Source of the DNA: Anaerolineaceae bacterium
GTDB taxonomy: Bacteria > Chloroflexota > Anaerolineae > JAAYZQ01
DNA length: 9,530 nucleotides
Direction: 5' to 3'
Assembly: GCA_012514775.1 (NCBI GenBank)
Contig: JAAYZQ010000209.1
Coordinates: 1-9,530, forward strand
The notes below the pieces were generated by a model. It was given only the letters and a program-made list of their open reading frames with translations. It ran no database searches and was not told where the DNA came from. Position 1 is the first letter of the stretch, and every line of letters starts with the position of its first letter. Below, piece by piece: positions 1 to 7,735 of this stretch. A program made the position numbers and the translations under genes.

Positions 1-428
<428 letters not shown>

Positions 429-485
429 TTCATTCACAGAGTTTAGGACCCAAAGCACTTGCTGTCTTCCTACCACTCTTCAGTT

Positions 486-495
486 GTTAAAGTCC
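486..495 (-). promoter_or_regulatory. boxA-like antitermination motif next to 16S
   Basis: The minus strand reads GGACTTTAAC, followed by AACTG, about 58 nt before the mature 16S start. The E. coli rrn leader boxA contains GCTCTTTAAC, so 8 of 10 bases agree. Position and sequence fit the NusB/NusE binding site that lets RNA polymerase read through rRNA operons. Four weaker relatives lie further upstream behind other promoters. Confidence 0.65.
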
Positions 496-513
496 TTCTT
501 GCCACGGTCCGGG

Positions 514-542
514 AGTCTACCACTCCCTTCCCTTCCTGTCAA
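514..542 (-). promoter_or_regulatory. rRNA promoter P6 (closest to 16S)
   Basis: On the minus strand, -35 TTGACA is at 537-542 and -10 TAGACT at 514-519, with a 17-bp spacer. The predicted start is near 507, giving a leader of about 80 nt before the mature 16S end, and the boxA-like motif at 486-495 falls inside that leader. The -35 is perfect and the -10 matches 4 of 6 bases. Confidence 0.65.
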
Positions 543-618
543 GTACAGCTCCCGCTGTGACCTGATTCTAATCGGTCGTGCTACTTTCTGCCCGCTTGTT
601 CCGTACAGACAGGTCGCC

Positions 619-648
619 ATTGTACCATTTCACCTGCGACGCTGTCAA
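619..648 (-). promoter_or_regulatory. rRNA promoter P5
   Basis: On the minus strand, -35 TTGACA is at 643-648 and -10 TACAAT at 619-624, with an 18-bp spacer. Unlike P2, P3, P4 and P6, no boxA-like decamer follows in the first 40 nt. The -10 matches 5 of 6 consensus bases. Confidence 0.65.
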
Positions 649-680
649 GTCTGGAACCTGCACTTGCAGAGGACAAAGCA

Positions 681-711
681 ACCAGCAGATTCTTCCCGCT
701 CATCTGCTGGT
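681..711 (-). terminator. leader hairpin, possible attenuator between P4 and P5
   Basis: Perfect 10-bp arms (ACCAGCAGAT and ATCTGCTGGT) flank an 11-nt loop. On the minus (transcribed) strand the hairpin is followed by TGCTTTGTCC, a moderately U-rich tail. It would lie in every transcript from P1 to P4 and is avoided by P5 and P6. It could be an intrinsic terminator or attenuator overcome by boxA-type antitermination, or simply a leader structure. The U tract is weak, so termination is uncertain. Confidence 0.45.
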
Positions 712-738
712 CCCCTGATTGGCATTGATTGTAGCTGG

Positions 739-748
739 ATTAAGGTTC
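739..748 (-). promoter_or_regulatory. boxA-like motif downstream of P4
   Basis: The minus strand reads GAACCTTAAT, beginning 14 nt beyond the P4 -10 element and so within the first bases of the transcript. It differs at only the last base from the decamers behind P2 and P3. Confidence 0.4.
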
Positions 749-761
749 CGATTACGTCCCC

Positions 762-790
762 ATTATAACAGATGTGGGGATCGTTGTCAA
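762..790 (-). promoter_or_regulatory. rRNA promoter P4 (full consensus)
   Basis: On the minus strand, -35 TTGACA is at 785-790 and -10 TATAAT at 762-767, with a 17-bp spacer. Both hexamers and the spacing are the exact sigma70 consensus, so this is the strongest promoter by sequence in the window. The predicted start is near 755, and the sequence after the -10 begins GGGGACG. Transcription runs leftward to 16S. Confidence 0.85.
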
Positions 791-822
791 GTCCAACACC
801 GGGTTTGCATTCGATTGTCCAA

Positions 823-832
823 GTTAAGGTAC
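823..832 (-). promoter_or_regulatory. orphan boxA-like motif
   Basis: The minus strand reads GTACCTTAAC, one base different from the decamers behind P2 and P3. No promoter is recognisable just upstream (833-900 is GC-rich without a usable -10), so this copy may be the remnant of a lost promoter module. Function is unproven. Confidence 0.3.
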
Positions 833-1002
833 GCTGCTGCCCGAGACCCCATCCAGGGCGCCATGCGCGCTCGACCTCCCTCGATTCCTCGCCCTTTCCT
901 CCGCAGATTCTACGGCCTGGCCACCGGCCAGCTTTTCCGAGACATCGGCAGATTCTTTGGCTCCGCATCCTCGGAGCTCGAAATCGCTGCTGTTAATCCC
1001 TG

Positions 1003-1012
1003 GTTAAGGTTC
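1003..1012 (-). promoter_or_regulatory. boxA-like motif downstream of P3
   Basis: The minus strand reads GAACCTTAAC, identical to the copy at 1213-1222, and starts 18 nt beyond the P3 -10. It shares 7 of 10 bases with the E. coli boxA core GCTCTTTAAC. Confidence 0.4.
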
Positions 1013-1029
1013 TTGGCACGCGAAAGATG

Positions 1030-1058
1030 ATTTAACCACACAAACTTATGGGCGTCAA
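1030..1058 (-). promoter_or_regulatory. rRNA promoter P3
   Basis: On the minus strand, -35 TTGACG is at 1053-1058 and -10 TTAAAT at 1030-1035, with a 17-bp spacer. It is weaker than its neighbours by sequence. It is supported by its similarity to the P2 module: the same boxA-like decamer, a TCTGCCGATG segment and a CTCGGAAA segment follow both. Confidence 0.55.
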
Positions 1059-1212
1059 GTTCGCCATCGCTGATGGTCACGGCCCTGGCAAAGTCGCGTT
1101 TCTCTTCCCTATCACTCCGTCGTGGCCGGATTTCCGAGTCATCGGCAGACTATCGCAGTGCGGCGCGGCCTCCACTCGGAGCCGTCCTTCACCACCGCCT
1201 AGCATCTTGTGC

Positions 1213-1222
1213 GTTAAGGTTC
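1213..1222 (-). promoter_or_regulatory. boxA-like motif downstream of P2
   Basis: The minus strand reads GAACCTTAAC, starting 13 nt beyond the P2 -10. It is identical to the copy behind P3. Confidence 0.4.
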
Positions 1223-1234
1223 ACTCGCAAGAAC

Positions 1235-1263
1235 AGTATAACATTATACGTCAAATTTGTCAA
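1235..1263 (-). promoter_or_regulatory. rRNA promoter P2
   Basis: On the minus strand, -35 TTGACA is at 1258-1263 and -10 TATACT at 1235-1240, with a 17-bp spacer. The spacer is AT-rich and itself contains TATAAT (1243-1248), which has no -35 at proper distance. The predicted start is near 1228. Confidence 0.75.
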
Positions 1264-1337
1264 GCCCCCGATTGGCGATGGCTAACCCGGCGATCGGCCG
1301 CCCCGCGGTCGGCTCCGGATACCTTGAGGGGCAGAGG

Positions 1338-1366
1338 TTTATACCACTGCCCGCCCGGCCTGTCAA
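1338..1366 (-). promoter_or_regulatory. rRNA promoter P1 (most distal)
   Basis: On the minus strand, -35 TTGACA is at 1361-1366 and -10 TATAAA at 1338-1343, with a 17-bp GC-rich spacer. It lies about 0.9 kb before the mature 16S start. No protein gene lies between it and 16S on that strand, so an rRNA transcript is the simplest reading. No boxA-like decamer follows directly. Confidence 0.6.
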
Positions 1367-1512
1367 ATCGTCGCGACGCCCGTGCCGTACCGCCGGGCCG
1401 CGGCGGCGTCCTGGCAGCACGACCACCTCCCCGGCAGTGGGTGATGCGCCCTCCGGATTCATCGACGTCCTGCGCGCAAACTGTGCAGCAACCGTAGCAC
1501 ACAAATCCGCTC

Positions 1513-1541
1513 TTGATCTGCCCGCGCTTTTCGAGTATAAT
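1513..1541 (+). promoter_or_regulatory. promoter of the L,D-transpeptidase gene
   Basis: On the plus strand, -35 TTGATC is at 1513-1518 and -10 TATAAT at 1536-1541, with a 17-bp spacer. The predicted start is near 1548, giving a 5' UTR of about 45 nt before the ATG at 1593. It is divergent from the rRNA promoters; about 150 bp (1367-1512) separate it from P1, and I see no other element there. Confidence 0.75.
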
Positions 1542-1592
1542 CGTTATGACCACATGCCTTCCGGTCGCCGGCCGGACAGGCCGGAGATACGG

Positions 1593-2624
1593 ATGAAGGA
1601 CGACCGCAGACAAGCACAAACCGAGGAGCAGGTCGCTGTCCTGATGCAGCGCGGCCGAGAGGCGGCCCAGGCAGGCCAGCGCGCCCGTGCCCGGCGCTAC
1701 TTTGCCGCCGTCCTCGAGATCCAACCGCGCCACAAGGAGGCCTGGCTGGCCCGCGCAGCCGTCGTAGACGACCCCCAGGAGGCCATGGCCCACCTGGTGC
1801 ACGTCCTGGCCATCGATCCGGCCGAGGCGCGGGCCCATGCCGGCATCCGGAAACTGCGGCGGGCGGCGGGCAATCGCCCTGCCTATCTCCGCGAGGCCCT
1901 CGTGCCGGCGGTCAGCATCTCTCACGCACCGGTACCGCGGCCCCTGGTGGCCGCCGGCGAGCCGCCCGAGCGTCCGGCCCGGCCCTGGCCCTGGGGCTGG
2001 GCCATCCTGGCCCTGGTTTCCCTGGCCCTCGTCGTCCTGGCGCTGGCCAGCGACACACCGCGCAGCGTCCTGGCAGCGCTGTTGCCCACACCCACGCCGA
2101 CGCCGACCTACACGCCCACGCCGACCAACACCCCGACGCCGACCTACACACCCACGCCGACCAACACCCCGACGCCAACCTACACGCCCACGCCCACACC
2201 TACCTATACCCCCACGCCCGTGCCCACGGCGACGCCCACGCCGACCAGGGTACCCGCCGACCAGAGCGAGACGGAAAAGTGGATCGAGGTCGATCTCTCT
2301 GAGCAACGGCTCTATGCCCACGAGGGCCAGACCACGGTTCTGAACGCCGTCGTCTCGACGGGCACCTGGCAGTACCCGACGGTCACCGGCCGCTTTCGCG
2401 TCTATGCCAAGTATCGGGCGACGCGCATGACCGGGCCGGGCTACGACCTGGCCAACGTGCCGTGGACCATGTTCTTTTACGCGGGCTATGCCATCCACGG
2501 CACCTACTGGCACAACAACTTTGGCCACCCCATGAGCCACGGCTGCGTCAACATGACGACCACCGAGGCCAAATGGCTCTACGAGTGGGCGCCCAAAGGC
2601 ACGCTGGTTGTGGTGCACCAATAG
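1593..2624 (+). CDS. Membrane-anchored L,D-transpeptidase (TPR-like / TM / Thr-Pro linker / YkuD)
   Basis: The predicted protein has 343 residues. YkuD-family enzymes cross-link peptidoglycan by L,D-transpeptidation outside the cytoplasmic membrane. The catalytic signature is complete: H302 in IHGTYW, then S315-H316-G317-C318-V319-N320 with C318 as the nucleophile; the domain spans about 229-342. Residues 10-90 are Ala/Arg-rich helices like a TPR pair ([20 protein letters not shown]). A single hydrophobic helix lies at about 132-153, and a Thr-Pro repeat spacer at 165-218. There is no N-terminal signal peptide, so the N-terminal part should be cytoplasmic and the catalytic domain outside. ATG 1593 was chosen for the GGAG at 1583-1586 and its distance from the promoter. 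ATG 1554, also in frame, would leave almost no leader. The longer open frame back to 1257 crosses two promoters and is rejected. It heads a rightward cluster of three genes. Confidence 0.9.
   Translation: MKDDRRQAQTEEQVAVLMQRGREAAQAGQRARARRYFAAVLEIQPRHKEAWLARAAVVDDPQEAMAHLVHVLAIDPAEARAHAGIRKLRRAAGNRPAYLREALVPAVSISHAPVPRPLVAAGEPPERPARPWPWGWAILALVSLALVVLALASDTPRSVLAALLPTPTPTPTYTPTPTNTPTPTYTPTPTNTPTPTYTPTPTPTYTPTPVPTATPTPTRVPADQSETEKWIEVDLSEQRLYAHEGQTTVLNAVVSTGTWQYPTVTGRFRVYAKYRATRMTGPGYDLANVPWTMFFYAGYAIHGTYWHNNFGHPMSHGCVNMTTTEAKWLYEWAPKGTLVVVHQ
2104..2211 (+). repeat. 36-bp tandem repeat encoding the Thr-Pro linker
   Basis: Three copies of a 36-bp unit occur inside the L,D-transpeptidase gene; the CNACCTACAC segment recurs at 2104, 2140 and 2176. 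Each unit encodes 12 residues of the form [12 protein letters not shown], and the third is varied. The same sequence continues as degenerate Thr-Pro codons on both sides (2085-2246). Such linkers commonly span the cell wall or carry O-glycans. Copy number is likely to vary by slippage. Confidence 0.8.
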
Positions 2625-2698
2625 ACGGCCAAACGAAAGAACTCGCACGCCCGCCATCCCTGCGGCAAGCGATAGAAGATAGAAAGTAGACAGAGGAA

Positions 2699-3043
2699 AT
2701 GATCACACCGGCTGGCACAGAGTGCCGCTATTATTACGAGGACTTTTACCGGGGCCGGCACAAGCAAGAGTGCCGGCTCATCGCGCAAAACCCACGCTCC
2801 GCGCCGTGGCGCCCGGAGCTGTGCAAGAGCTGCCCGGTGCCGGGCATTCTGCGGGCCAACGCCTGTCCCAACATGGTCCTGGAGGGCCGCGTCGAAAAGC
2901 GGATGCTGGGCCTCAGGCGCCAGGTGGCCGTGGAGGCCGTGTGCAGCAAATACCTGGTGGAAGTGGAAGAGCCCCACGTTGGCTGCGGGCACTGCCACGA
3001 AGAACGGGCAGCAGCCCAGATCCTGGAAGGGAGAGAGCCGTGA
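2699..3043 (+). CDS. Cysteine-rich small protein of unknown function
   Basis: The predicted protein has 114 residues and I do not recognise its family. It has eight cysteines (C9, C25, C42, C45, C56, C82, C96, C99), including two CxxC pairs (CKSC at 42-45 and CGHC at 96-99), plus H98 and H100 beside the second pair. This layout suggests a zinc- or iron-sulphur-binding fold; the metal is inferred. There is no signal peptide or membrane segment, so it should be cytoplasmic. The start ATG is preceded by AGAGGA, which sits only 2-3 nt away, unusually close; no better start exists before M59. It lies 74 bp after the transpeptidase gene with no terminator between, and its stop overlaps the start of the DinB-like gene, which suggests translational coupling. 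Confidence 0.75.
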   Translation: MITPAGTECRYYYEDFYRGRHKQECRLIAQNPRSAPWRPELCKSCPVPGILRANACPNMVLEGRVEKRMLGLRRQVAVEAVCSKYLVEVEEPHVGCGHCHEERAAAQILEGREP

Positions 3044-3519
3044 ACCCCCTGGACGTATTAAAGTACGGGCACCGCACGGTGCTCAAGGTGGTGGATGGCC
3101 TGCCGGAGGCCGACTGGCACACCCCCGGGGTGGTGGGCGTGTGGTCGACCAAGGACGTCATCGCCCACCTGGCCTCCCACGAGCAGGTGTTGGTCGAGAT
3201 CTTGCAGTCACTCCTGGGCGAGGCGACGACGCCCACCCTGGATCGCTTCAAGCTGGGGACGGCCGAGTTTAACGACCCCGAAGTGCTCCGCCGCCAGCCC
3301 ATGACCGTCGACGAGGTGCGGGCCGAGCTGGCCGATGCCCACGCCCAGACCCTGGTGCTCCTGCCCCAGATCCCCGAGGATGTGCGCAGGCGCGCGGGCA
3401 CCCTGCCCTGGTATGGCGCCGAATACGATCTGGAGGACTATATCTGTTACGGCTGCTACGGGCACAAGCGCGAGCACTCGGCCCAGATCGACAGCTACCG
3501 CTCCAGGCTGGGGCGCTAG
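3040..3519 (+). CDS. DinB/DfsB-like four-helix-bundle protein
   Basis: The predicted protein has 159 residues and starts with GTG. DinB-superfamily proteins are small four-helix bundles, often with a metal held by histidines. Some use low-molecular-weight thiols as cofactors; others (ClbS/DfsB) have different roles. Here WSTKDVIAHLASHE (H43, H47) matches the conserved second helix, and YGHKREHSAQI (H142, H146) matches the last helix. The typical family length is 150-170 residues. The start was chosen because the GTG overlaps the preceding TGA (GTGA at 3040-3043) and has GGGAG at 3029-3033, 6 nt upstream. The open frame continues upstream to 2722 but there shadows the cysteine-rich gene. Substrate and reaction cannot be told from sequence. 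It is last in the rightward cluster and convergent with clpC. Confidence 0.82.
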   Translation: MNPLDVLKYGHRTVLKVVDGLPEADWHTPGVVGVWSTKDVIAHLASHEQVLVEILQSLLGEATTPTLDRFKLGTAEFNDPEVLRRQPMTVDEVRAELADAHAQTLVLLPQIPEDVRRRAGTLPWYGAEYDLEDYICYGCYGHKREHSAQIDSYRSRLGR

Positions 3520-3540
3520 CCCCGCCCGGAGCGGTAGCTG
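3492..3540 (+). terminator. strong hairpin between convergent DinB-like gene and clpC
   Basis: Perfect 13-bp arms (CAGCTACCGCTCC at 3492-3504 and GGAGCGGTAGCTG at 3528-3540) enclose a second hairpin, GGGGC/GCCCC, with loop GCTA. The left arm lies within the last codons of the DinB-like gene, and the stop codon sits in the inner structure. On the plus strand the tail is TTCGTAACTT, only partly T-rich. It probably ends the rightward cluster and may also serve leftward clpC transcripts, though it lies inside the opposite gene. Confidence 0.6.
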
Positions 3541-3562
3541 TTCGTAACTTACCTATCAGCCG

Positions 3563-6073
<2,511 letters not shown>

Positions 6074-6090
6074 TTCTGAATACCTCTTTT

Positions 6091-6145
6091 CTTCGCTCCG
6101 CGAAGACTTGAACTCTCTGAGTAAGGCCGGCCTCAAGTTCCGGCC
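6091..6145 (-). promoter_or_regulatory. clpC 5' UTR: hairpins and HAIR-like site before the ribosome site
   Basis: Directly upstream of the AGAGG is a perfect 6-bp hairpin (CTTCGC/GCGAAG, 6091-6105). A second one lies at 6125-6145 (GGCCGG/CCGGCC, 9-nt loop). Overlapping it, the plus strand reads CTGAGT at 6117-6122 and CCTCAAG at 6131-6137. This resembles the HspR operator HAIR (CTTGAGT-N7-ACTCAAG), with 5 of 7 and 6 of 7 matches and a spacer one base too long. HspR control of clp genes is known in other phyla; here it is only a suggestion. Confidence 0.35.
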
Positions 6146-6192
6146 CACGCGTATTGTTCTCTCTATACGTCTATCTTAATCAAACGGCGCCC

Positions 6193-6222
6193 CGTGTAAG
6201 TAGCACACGTTACGCAACGTGT
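6193..6222 (-). promoter_or_regulatory. two mutually exclusive hairpins in the clpC leader
   Basis: ACACGTT (6205-6211) and AACGTGT (6216-6222) form a perfect 7-bp palindrome with a 4-nt centre. ACACG (6205-6209) can instead pair with CGTGT (6193-6197) across a 7-nt loop. On DNA the palindrome could be an operator; in RNA the two pairings exclude each other. It lies between the predicted clpC transcription start (about 6290) and the coding start. Confidence 0.4.
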
Positions 6223-6296
6223 AATCAGGCTGCCTCCTTGCCCTGCCACGGCCGCAGCGGCGACGGGCAGGACAGGGCTGGGCAGCCCTCCTTAAC

Positions 6297-6325
6297 ATTA
6301 TAACCCCGATTCCATTTCCTGGCAA
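6297..6325 (-). promoter_or_regulatory. clpC: clpC promoter (sigma70 type)
   Basis: On the minus strand, -35 TTGCCA is at 6320-6325 and -10 TATAAT at 6297-6302, with a 17-bp spacer. The predicted start is near 6290, giving a long 5' UTR of about 215 nt. Just downstream the leader holds another hairpin (AGGGCT/AGCCCT, 6274-6289). No CIRCE palindrome is visible. Confidence 0.7.
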
Positions 6326-6352
6326 GGGGCCTTCCGACTCTGAAAGCCCACC

Positions 6353-6378
6353 GGAACCAAAAGCCCGGGAGAAGCGTC
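6353..6378 (+). promoter_or_regulatory. ECF-sigma-like promoter of the PA14 gene
   Basis: The plus strand reads GGAACC at 6353-6358, then 16 bp, then CGTC at 6375-6378. This matches the general GGAAC / CGTC pattern of extracytoplasmic-function sigma factors. No sigma70-type pair was found upstream of the gene on this strand. The predicted start is near 6385. Which ECF factor would act is unknown. Confidence 0.45.
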
Positions 6379-6382
6379 CCAT

Positions 6383-6407
6383 ATCTGGCAGGTATCCCCT
6401 GCCAGAT
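6383..6407 (+). promoter_or_regulatory. 10-bp hairpin ahead of the PA14 gene ribosome site
   Basis: Perfect arms ATCTGGCAGG (6383-6392) and CCTGCCAGAT (6398-6407) flank a 5-nt loop. The hairpin ends 6 nt before the strong Shine-Dalgarno GGAGGTG (6414-6420). It could be a transcription-factor palindrome at the start site or an mRNA hairpin stabilising the 5' end or tuning translation. Confidence 0.5.
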
Positions 6408-6424
6408 CTCGATGGAGGTGGAGA

Positions 6425-7714
6425 ATGGACAAGAGGATGTTTCTATTGAGCGCTCTCACCGCTCTCATTCTCCTGCCCGGCCTCGCGCTGGCGCAGGGCC
6501 CCGTCCAACCCCAAGACTCGGATCCGAGCTGGCACGCAGCCTACTGGAACAACACCACCCTGGCCGGCGCCCCGGTTCTGGAGCGCCGGGAAACCAACCT
6601 CGACCATCGCTGGGGCGGCGGCTCGCCGGACCCCCTGGTGCGGGCCGATGGCTTTTCGGCCCGCTGGACCCGCTACCTGGACCTGGCAGCGGGCAGCTAT
6701 CGTTTCACCACGGTCAGCGACGATGGGCTGCGCCTCTACGTCGACGGCAGGTTGCTCATCGACGAGTGGAACGACCATCCGCCCAAGACCGTGGTGGCCG
6801 AGATCAGCCTCGGCGCCGGCCACCACATGGTAGTCGTCGAGTACTACGAGAACACCGTCGACGCGACGGTCAGCGTCTCCTGGGCGCCCGTCTCGGCCAT
6901 CCAGAACTGGCGCGGCGAGTACTATGGCAACAAGAGCCTATCCGGCAGCCCTCTCCTGGTGCGCGACGACGCCAAGATCGATTTTGGCTGGGGTGCGGCC
7001 TCACCCGCACCCGGCATCGTGGGAGCCGACGTCTTTTCCGTGCGCTGGACACGGACCATCAACCCCGGTGCCGGCAACTATCGCTTTTCAATAACCGTCG
7101 ACGACGGCGCCCGCCTGTGGGTCAACAACCACCTTCTCATCGACCAGTGGAAGGACCAGGCGGCCCGGACCTACACCGGCGACATCTACCTGCCCGCCGG
7201 TAACGTGCCCATCAAGATGGAATACTATGAGAACACGGGCGACGCCGTGGCCCGGCTTTCCTGGAAGCGCACCGATGGCAGCAACGGCTCCGACGGTGTG
7301 GTCGTCGACGACACCGACCCCGGCTTTGTCAAGGGCGGCTCGCCCACCGGCTGGCACACCGAGCCGGAGGGCTACGGGAACCGCCTCACCTGGACAAGGA
7401 ACAACACGTCGAACCAGCCCAACTATAACTGGGGCCGGTGGTATCCCAAGCTCAAGCCCGGCCGCTACGAGGTCCTGGCCTACATTCCCTACCGTTACAC
7501 CACGACCGCCAGGGCCCGCTACTGGGTGTCGCACGCCGATGGCTTTGCCCTGCGCATCGTCGATCAGTCGGCCAACGGCGACCGCTGGGTGTCGCTGGGC
7601 ACCTACAGCTTTCAGGGCAACAGCGGCGACTATGTGTCGCTTGCCGACGTGACCGGCGAGCCCTACCTTTCGCGGCTCATCGCCTGGGACGCCGTCAAGT
7701 GGGTCAAGAAGTAG
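6425..7714 (+). CDS. Secreted protein with two PA14 domains and a golvesin-like C-terminus
   Basis: The predicted protein has 429 residues. A signal peptide (about 1-23, cleavage likely after ALA) predicts export; no C-terminal anchor or sorting signal is seen. Two PA14-like beta domains lie at about 36-154 and 161-282. Each has the typical aspartate pair of the calcium/carbohydrate loop (SDDGLRLYVDG near 98-108, VDDGARLWVNN near 225-235) and a closing EYYENT motif. Residues about 292-427 (VVDDTDPGF, then GRWYPKLKPGRYEVLAYIP) resemble the golvesin / xanthan-lyase C-terminal domain. PA14 domains usually bind glycans or form beta-barrel modules; no catalytic domain is present, so a binding or surface role is inferred. 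The start is fixed by GGAGGTG at 6414-6420. It is divergent from clpC and convergent with clpB. Confidence 0.88.
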   Translation: MDKRMFLLSALTALILLPGLALAQGPVQPQDSDPSWHAAYWNNTTLAGAPVLERRETNLDHRWGGGSPDPLVRADGFSARWTRYLDLAAGSYRFTTVSDDGLRLYVDGRLLIDEWNDHPPKTVVAEISLGAGHHMVVVEYYENTVDATVSVSWAPVSAIQNWRGEYYGNKSLSGSPLLVRDDAKIDFGWGAASPAPGIVGADVFSVRWTRTINPGAGNYRFSITVDDGARLWVNNHLLIDQWKDQAARTYTGDIYLPAGNVPIKMEYYENTGDAVARLSWKRTDGSNGSDGVVVDDTDPGFVKGGSPTGWHTEPEGYGNRLTWTRNNTSNQPNYNWGRWYPKLKPGRYEVLAYIPYRYTTTARARYWVSHADGFALRIVDQSANGDRWVSLGTYSFQGNSGDYVSLADVTGEPYLSRLIAWDAVKWVKK

Positions 7715-7735
7715 GGGTTCCAGGGTCCCAGCGGG

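Larger units (their letters stand above)
429..1337 (-). other. 16S rRNA leader and multi-promoter region, no protein gene
   Basis: This stretch of about 0.9 kb holds no convincing coding sequence. The open frames in it lack ribosome binding sites and cross clear promoter elements. It contains five of the six minus-strand promoters listed separately, five copies of a boxA-like decamer, a 10-bp leader hairpin at 681-711 and smaller hairpins (stem TGGCC/GGCCA near 919-931, ACAGC/GCTGT near 551-564). It also carries two copies of a 19-nt segment, 934-952 and 1131-1149, that match at 18 of 19 positions. All of these fit a long rRNA leader. RNase III processing stems with sequence beyond 16S cannot be judged because the rest of the operon is outside the window. 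Confidence 0.75.

Noticed and set aside
1243..1248. Extra TATAAT on the minus strand inside the P2 spacer as a separate promoter
   Set aside because: No -35-like hexamer lies 16-18 bp upstream of it; the neighbouring TATACT has a perfect TTGACA at 17 bp.
1048..1504. Several overlapping open frames in the rRNA promoter region, both strands
   Set aside because: They lack ribosome binding sites and recognisable protein features and overlap promoters P1-P3.
2085..2246. CRISPR-like array
   Set aside because: The 36-bp repeats are contiguous, without unique spacers, and encode an in-frame Thr-Pro linker.
1260..2657. 465-residue open frame on the minus strand opposite the L,D-transpeptidase gene
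   Set aside because: Its protein is low-complexity Gly/Arg-rich, a shadow of GC-rich codons and of the Thr-Pro repeat, and the opposite strand has a clear family signature with promoter and ribosome site.
6291..6304. TATAAC on the plus strand as a -10 for the PA14 gene
   Set aside because: No -35 lies at a proper distance, and the same bases form the perfect -10 of the leftward clpC promoter.
6074..6330. CIRCE (HrcA) operator upstream of clpC
   Set aside because: No TTAGCACTC / GAGTGCTAA pair is present on either strand; only a weak HAIR-like site and an unrelated ACACGTT palindrome are seen.
6176..6382. 68-residue open frame on the minus strand upstream of clpC
   Set aside because: It begins upstream of the clpC promoter and crosses its -35 and -10; there is no ribosome site for the internal ATG near 6297, and the composition is Arg/Pro-rich noise.
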